This document shows positions 47,391 through 56,832 of a stretch of 56,832 bases of DNA, piece by piece. Source of the DNA: an uncultured Pseudomonadota bacterium (GTDB taxonomy: Bacteria > Myxococcota_A > UBA796 > SXON01); NCBI GenBank assembly GCA_903844155.1, contig CAIMSU010000319.1, positions 1 to 56,832 of the forward strand, in the 5' to 3' direction. Within the stretch, counting starts at the first letter, position 1. Each line of letters begins with the position of its first letter. The notes below the pieces were generated by a model. The model was not told the origin of the DNA. It saw only the letters and a list, made by a program, of their open reading frames with translations, and made no database searches. Both the position numbers and the translations under genes were made by a program.

Positions 47391-49666
47391 CGCCCCTCGA
47401 TGCGCACGATGCAGTTGTAGTCGGGCTCCTCGGAGCGCGGGTCCACGCGGCGCGGGATCAGCACGTTGCACTCGGGCCAGTAGGCCTGCAGCACGCCCGG
47501 CCGGATGTCCGCCTCGCACAGCGTCGCGACCATGCGCCCGACCTCGCTCACCAGCGTGACCACGTCGCCGTCCGCGAGCCCCAGCCTCCCGATGTCCGCC
47601 CGGCAGATCAGCACGTCCCGTCGGCTCTTTCCGCCTTGCACCGGGTCGTGGTCCTTGATGACGATGCTGTTGAACTGCTTGCCGCGGCGGGTCGTGAGGT
47701 AGAACGCGCCCTCCGGGACGTGGATGGGGGTTGTGGCGAGGACGGTGAACCCAGCGCGCCCGGTCGGCGTCGGAAAAACCCCGTCGCGACACAACATCTC
47801 GCCGCCCCACTGGATGGAGTCGCCGGCCTTGGAGAGGGCCTCGATGCCCGCGTAGATGGGCATGGTCCTGGCCATCTCCTCGCGGATCGGCTGGCTGTCC
47901 GCGTAGGTGAGCGCCGACTTCAAGGCGGGGAACGCCGCCATCGCGATCTGGCAGGGGATCTCGTATTCGGGCCGTGCTTCGCCGAGGATCGGATGCCCCT
48001 CGATCTCGGGAGAGAACCGCACCCGGCGCTCGGTGGAGGTGCTCGTGCCGCCGCCGCGCTGCTCGTAGCGGGTCTGGGCGGGCAGGACGAGGACGGTCTC
48101 GCCGTCCAGCACCGTGGACGTGTTGAACACGATGTCCTGGTGGATCCGCAGCTTCACCTTGGAGAAAGCGTCTGCCAGCCACGCCGGCTCGGGGAGCACG
48201 GCGCGCAGGTTCCCGCCGAGATTGTAGAGAAAATCGACCTCGCCCCGCGCCATGGCCTCGACCTGCGCCATCGTCGTGTGGCCCTTGAACCTCGGGAGCG
48301 GGTGGCCCCAGTGGGCCTCAAACGCCACGAAGTTCTCCTCAGTCGTCGGCACGCCACCAGGCAGGATCGTCGGCCCGAGGCCGCACTCTCCGCCCCCCTG
48401 CACGCCCGAGTGCCCGCGGATCGGCACCACCCCGCAGTGCGCCCGCCCGAACGCTCCGCGCGCAAGATGCAGGTTCACCGCCGCTTCCACGTTCTGGGTC
48501 CCATGGGCGTGCTGCGTGAGCCCCATCGACCACACCGTGATCATCGACTTTGCGCGCGCGACCAGCTCGCCCAGCCACTCGATCTGGGTCCGAGCGACGC
48601 CGCTCTCCCGCTCGATCTGCTCCCACGGCAGTTCGCGAATCGCCGCCTCCAACGCCTCCCATCCGGTGGTGTGCGCCTCCACGAAGGCGCGGTCGATGCC
48701 CTCGCCCGTCCGCTCGTCCCGCTCAATCAGCGCCTTGAGCACCCCATGGAACAGCGCGATGTCCCCGCCGACCTGCACCTGGATGAAGTCGTCCTGCAGC
48801 TTCGTCCCGAACAACGCCGATTTTGGAAGCGAGGGCACCCAGTACCGCTCCAACCCCTTCTCGCGAACCGGGTTGATGACGACGATGCGCGTGCCCTTCT
48901 CCTTCGCGTACGCCAGGTATTTCGTGGCGACGGGCTGGTTGTTGGCGATCGCCGTGCCCCAGAGCAGCAGCAGGTCCGTGCCGATGAGGTCCTTGAGCGA
49001 GCACGTCGGCGCGCCAACGCCGATGGTGGCCTTGAGGCCCGCGACGCTCGCCTGGTGACACAAGCGCGCGCAAAGATCCACGTTGTTCGTGCCAGAGAGC
49101 CGGGCGGCCTTGGTGAAGGCGTAGTAGGTCTCGTTGGTGATGCCGCGGGAGGTTGCGAACCAGGCCTGGCGTTGGCCGGGCGTGTCCCGAAGCGCCTTCC
49201 CCGCGATCTTCAGGGCGTCCTCCCATGAAATGCGCGTGAAGCCCCGGTCGCCGCGCCGGTAGATGAACGGGAAGGGGATGCGGCCGAGGTCTTGAAGCTC
49301 CTTGTTCGTCATCCGGCGCAGGCGCTCGACGTCGATGACGTCCGCCGGGGCGAACGCCGGCATGGTGTTCAGGCGCAGGAGCTTGAGGCGCGTGGTGCAG
49401 AGGTGGATACCGGGGATGACGTCGTCGGCCAGGCCCCGGGGGCCGAGGGAACAGCCGTCGCAAACCCCCTTGTTCAGCACCCGCCACGCGTAGGGGAGTG
49501 AATCCCGGTTCTCCCACAGCACCTCCGCCATTTCGAGCATGTGGTGGGGCTTCTGCTCGCCGAGGCCGAAGGGGACGAGCGAGGCGATGCCCTGAACGCC
49601 GGGGATCGCGGGCGCGAGGCGGCCGGGGCCACCGGGGGGAACGGAGGAGCGCGGGCGATCAGGCAT
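47387..49666 (-). CDS. FdhF/YdeP-family molybdopterin oxidoreductase
   Basis: A 759-residue molybdopterin-guanine-dinucleotide enzyme of the FdhF/YdeP group. NKGVCDGCSLG with a short CxxC pair, SGTNNVDLCARLCHQAS, GTNLLL-like GTDLLLLWGTAIANNQP, and a C-terminal MopB domain (RGKQFNSIVIKDHDPVQGG, LADGDVVTLVSEVG) support this. The length equals that of E. coli YdeP. ATG 49666 has AAGGA 6 bases upstream and gives that length, although the frame stays open to 49744. Formate oxidation is not proven for YdeP-like members. The adjacent fdhD supports a sulfurated Mo cofactor. Confidence 0.9.
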   Translation of the reverse strand: MPDRPRSSVPPGGPGRLAPAIPGVQGIASLVPFGLGEQKPHHMLEMAEVLWENRDSLPYAWRVLNKGVCDGCSLGPRGLADDVIPGIHLCTTRLKLLRLNTMPAFAPADVIDVERLRRMTNKELQDLGRIPFPFIYRRGDRGFTRISWEDALKIAGKALRDTPGQRQAWFATSRGITNETYYAFTKAARLSGTNNVDLCARLCHQASVAGLKATIGVGAPTCSLKDLIGTDLLLLWGTAIANNQPVATKYLAYAKEKGTRIVVINPVREKGLERYWVPSLPKSALFGTKLQDDFIQVQVGGDIALFHGVLKALIERDERTGEGIDRAFVEAHTTGWEALEAAIRELPWEQIERESGVARTQIEWLGELVARAKSMITVWSMGLTQHAHGTQNVEAAVNLHLARGAFGRAHCGVVPIRGHSGVQGGGECGLGPTILPGGVPTTEENFVAFEAHWGHPLPRFKGHTTMAQVEAMARGEVDFLYNLGGNLRAVLPEPAWLADAFSKVKLRIHQDIVFNTSTVLDGETVLVLPAQTRYEQRGGGTSTSTERRVRFSPEIEGHPILGEARPEYEIPCQIAMAAFPALKSALTYADSQPIREEMARTMPIYAGIEALSKAGDSIQWGGEMLCRDGVFPTPTGRAGFTVLATTPIHVPEGAFYLTTRRGKQFNSIVIKDHDPVQGGKSRRDVLICRADIGRLGLADGDVVTLVSEVGRMVATLCEADIRPGVLQAYWPECNVLIPRRVDPRSEEPDYNCIVRIEGR

Positions 49667-49775
49667 CGTGATCCTTACCGCGCCGGCCCCTTGCCGCGGG
49701 CGATGCCAACAAACGCCCGCCGCGATTTCGAGCACTGGACCCATCGGGACATCGCGATAAGGCGATGTGTTCAGT

Positions 49776-52372
<2,597 letters not shown>

Positions 52373-52407
52373 TCGGGACGAGCGCTCGCGCCCGGAGGCA
52401 AGGAAAC

Positions 52408-53412
52408 ATGTCAGGCAGCACCATCCTCGGAATGGGCCACTACGTGCCCCCGCGCGTTGTCACAAACAACGATCTCGCCATCCTCATGGACACGACGGAC
52501 GAGTGGATCACCCAGCGCACGGGCATCAAGGAGCGGCACTGGATCGAGGGCGACGTCGGTGCCAGCGAGCTCGCAGAGCATGCCACGCGTGGCGCGCTGG
52601 CCGAGGCCGGGCTGGAGCCCAAGGACATCGACCTCATCCTCTTCGCGACGCTGTCGCCAGACCTGAACTTCCCCGGTAGCGCGTGCCTTTTGCAGGCGCG
52701 CCTCGGCATCCCCGGTGTCGCCGCGATGGACATCCGGAACCAGTGCACCGGCTTTCTGTACGGGCTCAAGACGGCGGACGCCTACATCCGCTCCGGCCTC
52801 GCCAGGAACGTGCTGCTCGTTGGCGCAGAAGTGCACTCCACCGGCCTCGACGTCACCACGCGCGGGCGCGACGTCGCGGTGCTCTTCGGGGATGGCGCAG
52901 GCGTTGCAGTCGTCGGCCCGCAGACCTCCGATGATCCCGGCGCCGCCCACGTCATCGACACCGAGCTGCACGCAGACGGGCGCTTTGCCGAGATCCTCAT
53001 GGTCGAGGTGCCCGCCAGCCGCCTCAACCCCCGCCTGACCCTGGAGATGATGGAAGCAGGCCGACACTTCCCCAAGATGGACGGCCGCAGCGTCTTCAAG
53101 CACGCCGTCGAGCGCCTCCCCGAGGTCATCCACAGCATCCTGAAGCGCAACGGCTACACGCTCGCGGACGTCGACATCCTCGTCCCCCACCAGGCCAACC
53201 TGCGCATCAACGAGATGGTCGCGCGCCAGCTTGGTTTTCCCGCGGAGAAGATCGTCAACAACATCCAGAAGTACGGCAACACCACCGCGGCCAGCATCCC
53301 GATGGCGCTGCACGAGGCCGTTCAGGACGGCCGGATCCAAAAGGGTCACCTCGTGTTGCTCGCGGGCTTCGGCGCCGGGTTGACCTGGGGCGCCTCGCTG
53401 GTGCGCTGGTAG
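52408..53412 (+). CDS. fabH: 3-oxoacyl-ACP synthase III family (FabH-like)
   Basis: A 334-residue thiolase-fold condensing enzyme that starts fatty acid synthesis from acyl-CoA and malonyl-ACP. The catalytic triad is visible: Cys in IRNQCTGFLYGL (about 114), His in LVPHQANLRIN (about 257) and Asn in KYGNTTAASIP (about 288). DEWITQRTGIKERHW at the N-terminus fits as well. An insert of about 20 residues around 200-225 is typical of the FabH-like variants found in myxobacteria and related groups, so the primer may differ from acetyl-CoA. GGAGG lies 12 bases before the ATG. It is followed by the ArsA pair. Confidence 0.92.
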   Translation: MSGSTILGMGHYVPPRVVTNNDLAILMDTTDEWITQRTGIKERHWIEGDVGASELAEHATRGALAEAGLEPKDIDLILFATLSPDLNFPGSACLLQARLGIPGVAAMDIRNQCTGFLYGLKTADAYIRSGLARNVLLVGAEVHSTGLDVTTRGRDVAVLFGDGAGVAVVGPQTSDDPGAAHVIDTELHADGRFAEILMVEVPASRLNPRLTLEMMEAGRHFPKMDGRSVFKHAVERLPEVIHSILKRNGYTLADVDILVPHQANLRINEMVARQLGFPAEKIVNNIQKYGNTTAASIPMALHEAVQDGRIQKGHLVLLAGFGAGLTWGASLVRW

Positions 53413-53418
53413 CCATCA

Positions 53419-54393
53419 ATGGCCGATAGCGCCGATTCGAGCGTCCTCTTCCGGTCACGCGTCCTCTTCCTGACGGGGAAGGGCGGGACCGGCAAGACCA
53501 CGCTTGCGTGCGCCATCGCCAAGCTGGCCGCGGCGCAGGGACGGCGCACCTTGCTCTGCGAGCTCGACAGTCAGCGGCCCTCGTTCACGGCGATCTTCGG
53601 CTGCGTTCCTACCTACCAGCCCACCGTGGTCGCGCCGAACCTCTCGATCTGCAACGTGGAGTGGATGCCCGCGCTGGACGACTGGCTGGCCGACCTCGTT
53701 GGCGCCGGGCGGATCGTCCGGATGATCATGAAGAACCGCATGATCAGCATCTTTCTGGAGGCCACGCCGGGGGCGCGGGACCTGATGCTGCTGCACCGCG
53801 TGGCCAAGCTCGCGACGCAGTACGACCTTGTGCTCGTCGACATGCCCGCCTCCGGCAACGCCGCGGGGATGCTGTCCGTCGTCAGCACGTCGCGCCGGTT
53901 GTTTGACGCAGGCCCGATCCGACGCTGCGCGGAGGAGATCGACGCGCTCCTGGCGCGGGCGGACACGAGCCTCGTGCTCGTCGCGCTGCCGGAGGAGATG
54001 GTCGTGAACGAGACGAAGGAGACGCGCGAGCGAATTCGCATGGAGGTCCCGGCGCTGTCGCAGCCGTTGATCCTGCTCAACCGAGCGACGCCGGCCACGC
54101 TCTCACCGGCCGAGCGCGAGCTGCTGGAGCGCCTGGCAAAAGCGCCGGATGTAGGCGTGGACGGCCGGGAGTTGATCGAGGCGGGGCGGCTGGAGGAGCG
54201 GCTGGAGACGGCGACGGCGGAGGCGTTGGAGCGCTTGCAGGCGCTGGCCCCCGTGGTGGTGCTCCCAGTTCTGGCCCGGGGCGAGGGGGCTGCGCGCGTG
54301 GCGGCCCAGCTCACCGCGGCGCTGGCGCGCCAGAGCAAGGTCAAGGTCGACCTCGTCGGCGAAGCCGCCGGCCGTGCTGGAGGGACGCGATGA
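53419..54393 (+). CDS. ArsA/GET3-family ATPase, first of a tandem pair
   Basis: A 324-residue P-loop ATPase of the deviant-Walker ArsA/Get3 type. Walker A is GKGGTGKTTLA with the signature Lys, and switch II is VLVDMPASG. It ends well short of the usual two-domain ArsA length, and arsenical-binding Cys are not evident. ATG 53419 is six bases after the fabH stop. Its own stop overlaps the next gene (ATGA). In myxobacteria and Actinobacteria such unequal pairs are common and probably form a heterodimer whose function is unknown, not arsenic export. Confidence 0.88.
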   Translation: MADSADSSVLFRSRVLFLTGKGGTGKTTLACAIAKLAAAQGRRTLLCELDSQRPSFTAIFGCVPTYQPTVVAPNLSICNVEWMPALDDWLADLVGAGRIVRMIMKNRMISIFLEATPGARDLMLLHRVAKLATQYDLVLVDMPASGNAAGMLSVVSTSRRLFDAGPIRRCAEEIDALLARADTSLVLVALPEEMVVNETKETRERIRMEVPALSQPLILLNRATPATLSPAERELLERLAKAPDVGVDGRELIEAGRLEERLETATAEALERLQALAPVVVLPVLARGEGAARVAAQLTAALARQSKVKVDLVGEAAGRAGGTR

Positions 54394-55577
54394 GCGCGAC
54401 ACCCGGCCCGGACGCGTTGGGGCAGCTCGCGGCGACACAGCGGCTGCTCGTCTGCGTCGGCTCCGGAGGCGTCGGAAAGACCACGACGGCGGCCTCGATC
54501 GCGCTGTGGGCGGCGCTCGCCGGGCGACGCGTGCTGGTGCTGACGATCGACCCCGCACGGCGGCTGGCAAACTCCCTCGGGCTCTCCGAGATCGGGAACG
54601 CCGAGGTGCGGATCCCGCTGGAGCGCCTGCTGACGGACACCGGCGGGACCGCGGCACCCATCCGAGGCGGCGAGCTGTGGGCGATGATGCTCGACCCGCG
54701 GAGCACGCTCGACGACGTCATCAGTCGCGTGGCGAAGGACGCCGCCACGCGCGACGCCATCTTCCAAAACCGGATCTTCCGGCAGATCGCCGGGAGCTTT
54801 TCGGGTAGCCAGGAGTACATGGCGACCGAGCGGCTCTACGACGTGTACGGCTCGGGGCGCTACGACCTCATCGTCCTCGACACGCCCCCGGTCAAGAACG
54901 CCTTGGACTTTCTGGAGGCGCCCGGCCGCCTCTCCCGCTTCCTCGATCGCCAGGTGATGAAGTGGTTCCTCACGCCCTACGATGAGGACGGCGGCGTGTC
55001 CAAGCGCCTCATGCTGGGCACCACCGCGGTCGTCTATCGCCTGCTCGGCCACATCTTCGGCAAGGAGTTCCTCAAGGAGCTCTCGATCTTCTTCACCCTG
55101 TTCCGGGACCTGTACGACGGGATGCGCGAGCGGCACGAGGCCGTTGGGCGGATCTTCGGCGACGGACGGACCACCTTCATCGTCGTGACCGCGCCAAACG
55201 AGCCCTCGGTCGACGTGGCCACGTTCTTCCTGCAGGAGCTGCGGCAGCGAAAGCTGCGCGTCGGTGCCGTGCTGGTGAACCAATTGCACCGTGCGCGCCT
55301 CGTGAACCCGGACGTGGACGCGCTCCTCGGCCGCGCGGCGCGCGAGATCGACCCCAGCCTCGCGCCCCAGATGCTCGCCCGGCTTGGCGCCGCACACCGT
55401 CGACTTCGGGAGCTGGCGCTGCTGGAACGGCAGTGGGTCCAGAAGCTGGCCGCGGAGGCGGCGCGGCCAGGGGGCCCGGCGATCCCGCTCGTGGAAGTCG
55501 ATCGGCTCACGAACGAGGTGCACGACCTCCCCGGATTGCTGGGCCTGCACCGGTGGCTTTTTCCCCCGAAGCGCTGA
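54390..55577 (+). CDS. ArsA/GET3-family ATPase, second of a tandem pair
   Basis: A 395-residue ArsA-type ATPase. Walker A SGGVGKTTTAASIALW, ASIALWAA, LTIDPARRLANSLGL (the switch I Asp) and VLDTPPVKNALDF (switch II) are all conserved. The C-terminal helical part (about 200-330) is typical of GET3-like ATPases. It overlaps the preceding ArsA-like gene by 4 bp, so the two should be produced in equal amounts. No ArsB or tail-anchored membrane gene is adjacent. Confidence 0.9.
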   Translation: MSATPGPDALGQLAATQRLLVCVGSGGVGKTTTAASIALWAALAGRRVLVLTIDPARRLANSLGLSEIGNAEVRIPLERLLTDTGGTAAPIRGGELWAMMLDPRSTLDDVISRVAKDAATRDAIFQNRIFRQIAGSFSGSQEYMATERLYDVYGSGRYDLIVLDTPPVKNALDFLEAPGRLSRFLDRQVMKWFLTPYDEDGGVSKRLMLGTTAVVYRLLGHIFGKEFLKELSIFFTLFRDLYDGMRERHEAVGRIFGDGRTTFIVVTAPNEPSVDVATFFLQELRQRKLRVGAVLVNQLHRARLVNPDVDALLGRAAREIDPSLAPQMLARLGAAHRRLRELALLERQWVQKLAAEAARPGGPAIPLVEVDRLTNEVHDLPGLLGLHRWLFPPKR

Positions 55578-55612
55578 GACGGCTGGGACGCTGGGGGTCG
55601 GGCGATTTTCGC

Positions 55613-55639
55613 TCGACACTGCCGAGGTGCTGGTATAGT
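55613..55639 (+). promoter_or_regulatory. Candidate promoter for the outer-membrane protein gene
   Basis: TCGACA at 55613-55618 and TATAGT at 55634-55639 are separated by 15 bp, preceded by GG as an extended -10 (TGGTATAGT). Just after the ArsA gene end and 22 bases before the proposed TTG start. Confidence 0.4.
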
Positions 55640-55660
55640 GCCCGCACGCCCGGAGTCTGG

Positions 55661-56239
55661 TTGTTCTCGATCGCGTTGGCTTCGCTCTTTTGCATGGAAA
55701 CGGCGCGGGCCGAGCCGTCGGTGGACCCACAGAACCGCATCCACCTCGGCGTCTCCATGGTCGACGCGCCGTCGGGCTTCGGCTTTGGCGGCGGATTCGA
55801 CTCGCGCCTCTCGCGCATCGTCTCCATGGACATTGGCGGGTTCGCCTCGCCAGCCCAGATCCCGCTCAACGTCTCCGCGGCGGACGCCGACTACCAGACC
55901 TACTTCGCGCTGCGGCACGGCGTGTACGTCATGCCCGGCCTGCGGATCCCGCACGCGCAGCCAAAAGCCTTCGCGTTCGACGTGTTTGTGCGCCTCGGCG
56001 GCGGGGCTGTGTGGGTCGCGGACACGGACCCCACGCGCAAGGGGTTCGACAACACCAACTACATCGTGACCGCGGAGGCGGCCGGGATGCTCGGCGCCGA
56101 CGGGATCATCCGGTTTGGCCGCTACGGCGTGCGGGTCTCCGGCAAGGCGATCGGCTTCTCCGCCTCGCGGGACATCCAGCCCCAAACCTGGTTCCTGCTC
56201 CGAAGCCAGCTCGGCCTCGAAGGCTTCGTGCAGTTTTAG
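55661..56239 (+). CDS. Exported protein, probable small outer-membrane beta-barrel
   Basis: A 192-residue protein of unknown function. From TTG 55661 the N-terminus reads as a signal peptide (LFSIALASLFCMETARA, cleavage before EPSV). GGAG lies 5 bases upstream of this TTG, whereas the only ATG (55694) would lose the signal sequence. The mature part alternates hydrophobic and polar residues with many Gly and aromatic residues (FGFGGGFDSRLSRIVSMDIGG, YVMPGLRIPH, WFLLRSQLGLEGFVQF) and ends in Phe, all typical of outer-membrane barrels. No named family was recognised. Confidence 0.7.
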   Translation: MFSIALASLFCMETARAEPSVDPQNRIHLGVSMVDAPSGFGFGGGFDSRLSRIVSMDIGGFASPAQIPLNVSAADADYQTYFALRHGVYVMPGLRIPHAQPKAFAFDVFVRLGGGAVWVADTDPTRKGFDNTNYIVTAEAAGMLGADGIIRFGRYGVRVSGKAIGFSASRDIQPQTWFLLRSQLGLEGFVQF

Positions 56240-56282
56240 GTCGGCATTCCACCTCCCCCGATTGCATGATAGACTCACACCG

Positions 56283-56299
56283 TCTGCGCGTTGCGCAGA
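56283..56299 (+). promoter_or_regulatory. Leader hairpin upstream of the RNA-binding protein
   Basis: TCTGCGC-GTT-GCGCAGA, a perfect 7-bp stem with a three-base loop, lies in the 108-bp gap before the RRM protein, 48 bases upstream of its ATG. It could be a leader structure with autoregulatory use. A weak -10 (ATAGACT near 56270) is just upstream. Confidence 0.35.
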
Positions 56300-56347
56300 G
56301 CGCGGATCCTCCCGAACACCACCGTCCCACGGAATTTCACAGGTCGA

Positions 56348-56832
56348 ATGTCTCGTAACGTATATGTAGGAAATCTCCCCTACCGAATCACCGAAGACGA
56401 CGTCAGGTCCGTCTTCTCGCAGGGGGGCCGCGAGGTTCTCTCCGTCAACCTCATCACCGATCGCGAGACCGGTCGTCCCCGCGGGTTTGGGTTCGTCGAG
56501 CTCGCAGACGAGGCCCAGGCAGAGGCGTCCGTGCAGGCGCTCGACGGGTTCATGATGGAGGGGCGACCGCTCAAGGTCAACATCGCCCGGCCACGTGAAG
56601 GCGGCGGGGGTGGCGGCATGGGCATGGGCGGACCACGTCGTCCGCGCGACCCCGGCGCGCCAGCGCCGTTCTACCGCGGTCCGCCGCGGGAAGGCGGCCC
56701 CAGTGGCGGTGGCGGCTGGGGTGGCGGCGCGCCCTCTGGCGGCGGCGGTGGCGGTGCACCGAGCGGCGGCGGCGGCTGGGGTGGCGGCGCGCCCTCTGGC
56801 GGCGGCGGCGCACCGAGCGGCAGCGGCTGGGG
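56348..56832 (+). CDS. RRM RNA-binding protein with glycine-rich tail, cut by right edge
   Basis: An RNA-binding protein of the cyanobacterial/bacterial Rbp type. The single RRM (residues about 3-80) has RNP2 VYVGNL and RNP1 RGFGFVEL with their aromatic residues, and LITDRETGRPRGFGF matches the family closely. It is followed by a tail of Gly, Ser, Trp and Pro repeats (GGGWGGGAPSGG). The frame is still open at the window end, so 161 residues are seen. Such proteins bind mRNA, often at low temperature. Confidence 0.92.
   Translation, partial: MSRNVYVGNLPYRITEDDVRSVFSQGGREVLSVNLITDRETGRPRGFGFVELADEAQAEASVQALDGFMMEGRPLKVNIARPREGGGGGGMGMGGPRRPRDPGAPAPFYRGPPREGGPSGGGGWGGGAPSGGGGGGAPSGGGGWGGGAPSGGGGAPSGSGW
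56711..56808 (+). repeat. In-gene tandem duplication encoding the Gly-rich tail
   Basis: A stretch of about 38 bases (beginning GGCGGCTGGGGTGGCGGCGC) occurs at 56711 and again at 56771, a 60-bp period, within the coding region for the glycine-rich tail of the RRM protein. Further partial repetition runs to the window edge. Confidence 0.75.

Noticed and set aside
47387-49744. Possible selenocysteine (in-frame TGA) in the FdhF-like gene
   Set aside because: The frame is open throughout with no internal TGA, and the family (YdeP-type) does not need selenocysteine.
53419-55577. Arsenic resistance operon
   Set aside because: There are two ArsA-like ATPases but no ArsB, ArsC, ArsR or arsenical-binding Cys triad nearby. 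Such pairs in this bacterial group usually have another, unknown role.

Overview
The window is about 57 kb of GC-rich (roughly 70%), densely coded bacterial DNA. Most genes sit in runs joined by 1-8 bp overlaps (ATGA, GTGA, TTGA, TGATG, TAGTG), and TTG starts appear repeatedly. The content suggests a Gram-negative, aerobic to microaerobic organism of the Myxococcota / former deltaproteobacterial type. The reasons are many lipobox-bearing lipoproteins with Asp/Gly/Thr-rich linkers, a TonB receptor, a sigma-54 regulator, an XPB-type helicase, a globin-coupled histidine kinase and a tandem ArsA pair. The taxonomic placement is an inference.

Layout. 1-461: a truncated short-chain dehydrogenase beside a 20-bp perfect palindrome in lower-GC DNA. 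499-3281: XPB-like helicase with a small coupled partner, peptide deformylase, ferredoxin. 3285-8570: RluA-type pseudouridine synthase, then divergently a three-gene overlapping set (small membrane protein, a protein-kinase-fold protein lacking catalytic residues, a PEP-synthase/rifampicin-phosphotransferase-like enzyme). 8593-18251: two-domain cyclic-nucleotide-binding protein, DUF1015, dihydrolipoyl dehydrogenase, a FAD-less molybdenum hydroxylase, a lipoprotein, a DUF1704 metalloprotease-like protein, a NifU-domain protein and a degenerate Nudix protein. 18288-27636 (minus): a cobalamin-riboswitch operon of TonB receptor, two beta-propeller-like lipoproteins, a small Cys-rich lipoprotein, an S-component fused to a lipoprotein domain, and an ATPase-ATPase-EcfT fusion. 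28052-29582: a B12-binding radical SAM gene broken by a structured insertion of about 190 bp and by a frameshift.

29654-33024 (minus) holds acetyl-CoA synthetase, UspA, a TauE/SafE-family membrane protein and a small protein. 33172-43118 is the respiratory centre: an NtrC-type regulator, a globin-coupled sensor histidine kinase, a consensus sigma-54 promoter, and the ccoNOQP-ccoG-(short ccoH)-ccoI-ccoS operon for cbb3 oxidase and its assembly. The simplest reading is an oxygen-sensing two-component system that switches on the high-affinity oxidase. 43123-49666: two-domain rhodanese, glycosyltransferase, a 233-bp MITE-like element, a two-gene adenine methyltransferase in reversed half order, fdhD and an FdhF/YdeP oxidoreductase. 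49895-56832: gyrB, a FabH-family synthase, two ArsA-like ATPases, a probable outer-membrane protein and a glycine-rich RRM protein cut by the window edge.

Two short repeat families are scattered through the window. One is a palindrome around GATCTGAGCTGCTCAGATC, seen three times, once inside the ccoI coding sequence. The other is a 75-bp repeat seen twice. I found no rRNA, tRNA or CRISPR array.
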